Of a DNA stretch of 64,000 nt, positions 63,762-64,000 are shown in pieces. Source of the DNA: Candidatus Anaerostipes excrementavium. Lineage in GTDB: Bacteria > Bacillota > Clostridia > Lachnospirales > Lachnospiraceae. Position 1 is the first letter of the stretch; each line of letters opens with the position of its first letter. Under the pieces are notes generated by a model that worked only from the letters and a program-made list of their open reading frames with translations, was not told where the DNA came from and did not search any database. The stretch spans positions 62,001-126,000 of the forward strand of contig DXEM01000015.1 of assembly GCA_019114985.1 (NCBI GenBank). The letters run 5' to 3'. Made by a program: the position numbers and the translations under genes.

Positions 63762-64000
63762 AATCCTATCGGGTGATTCTGACAACAAAAAGTCCGGTTT
63801 TTGTTGGATCAGGAGAAAAAGTTCAGAAAAAACAATACGTTCTAGATCGGGAAAAGGAAAAAATGTATCTGCCTGAGATGAAAACTATGTACCATGCACT
63901 GCAGAAAAGAGGAATGGGACAGGCATATGAAAGATATTTGCTGAATCGGGATGAGAAAGATTTTGCAGCGTGGATGCAGAATAATAAAATTTCATCCAAA
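63746..64000 (+). CDS. csm5: Csm5 RAMP protein, 5' part (runs off the window)
   Basis: The first 85 residues (YRVILTTKSPVFVGSGEKVQ and KKQYVLDREKEKMYLPEMKT) match the start of Csm5, which caps the crRNA 3' side and helps in its trimming. The ATG lies in the csm4 3' end, after a GGGGGTG site. The gene is open at the window edge. Confidence 0.9.
   Translation, partial: MGQYLKSYRVILTTKSPVFVGSGEKVQKKQYVLDREKEKMYLPEMKTMYHALQKRGMGQAYERYLLNRDEKDFAAWMQNNKISSK

Overview
The window looks like a chromosome segment of a low-GC Gram-positive anaerobe of the class Clostridia, most likely a gut Lachnospiraceae. The grounds are gene content and style: V-type ATPase genes, a BofA-like protein typical of spore formers, a clostridial Tad-pilus locus with Flp1-, TadE- and DUF5702-type proteins, strong AAGGAGG ribosome sites and frequent ATGA/GTGA junctions. 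No rRNA or tRNA gene was seen, and species cannot be fixed from the sequence alone.

Core segment (1-27215). The end of a V-ATPase operon (B end, D) is followed by NADP-type glutamate dehydrogenase, a GT2 glycosyltransferase, a YfhO-type membrane protein, a DUF1002 secreted protein and a BofA-like protein. A Tad/Flp pilus operon (about 7154-15854) follows: prepilin peptidase, TadZ-like, TadA ATPase, TadB, TadC, Flp pilin, DUF5702, two TadE-like proteins and an FHA protein. Then come rhomboid, a histidine kinase, dnaX-ybaB-recR, a HIT protein, a flavin reductase, a shikimate kinase-like protein, murA, a PsiE-like protein, metK and guaA.

Accessory segment (27216-37363). AT-rich, repeat-rich and full of decay. 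It starts exactly at the guaA stop codon. It holds a decayed ISLre2 element, a DUF2806 protein, a membrane protein with a GT51 transglycosylase-like signature, possible IS ends, two GNAT acetyltransferases, a broken toxin-antitoxin pair, an esterase, and an AlbA_2/Schlafen-type protein cut at its 5' end by an ISLre2 end. A roughly 150-bp direct repeat (27204 and 32102) starts inside the last guaA codons and brackets the first 4.9 kb. A 61-bp direct repeat (35493 and 37270) brackets the AlbA_2 gene.

Sugar and defence segment (37364-48413). A beta-glucoside PTS operon on the minus strand (LevR-type regulator, EIIA, EIICB, GH1, HAD) faces a decayed marR/yczE pair across an array of five GTGTATA sites. 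Next is a two-gene AAA ATPase plus TOPRIM-like module resembling PARIS/OLD-type anti-phage systems, with its own promoter and terminator, followed by an IS200-type element.

Last segment (48412-64000). Housekeeping and unknown genes (HAD, metallophosphoesterase with a DUF4474 protein, DUF6904-like, glycerate kinase, MacB/FtsX-type ABC transporter) lead into a type III-A CRISPR-Cas operon: csm6, cas6, cas10/csm1, csm2, csm3, csm4 and the start of csm5. Cas10 keeps GGDD but has lost most of its HD nuclease domain, which points to an effector relying on cyclic oligoadenylate signalling to Csm6 and on RNA cleavage by Csm3. No CRISPR array and no cas1/cas2 lie in the window.
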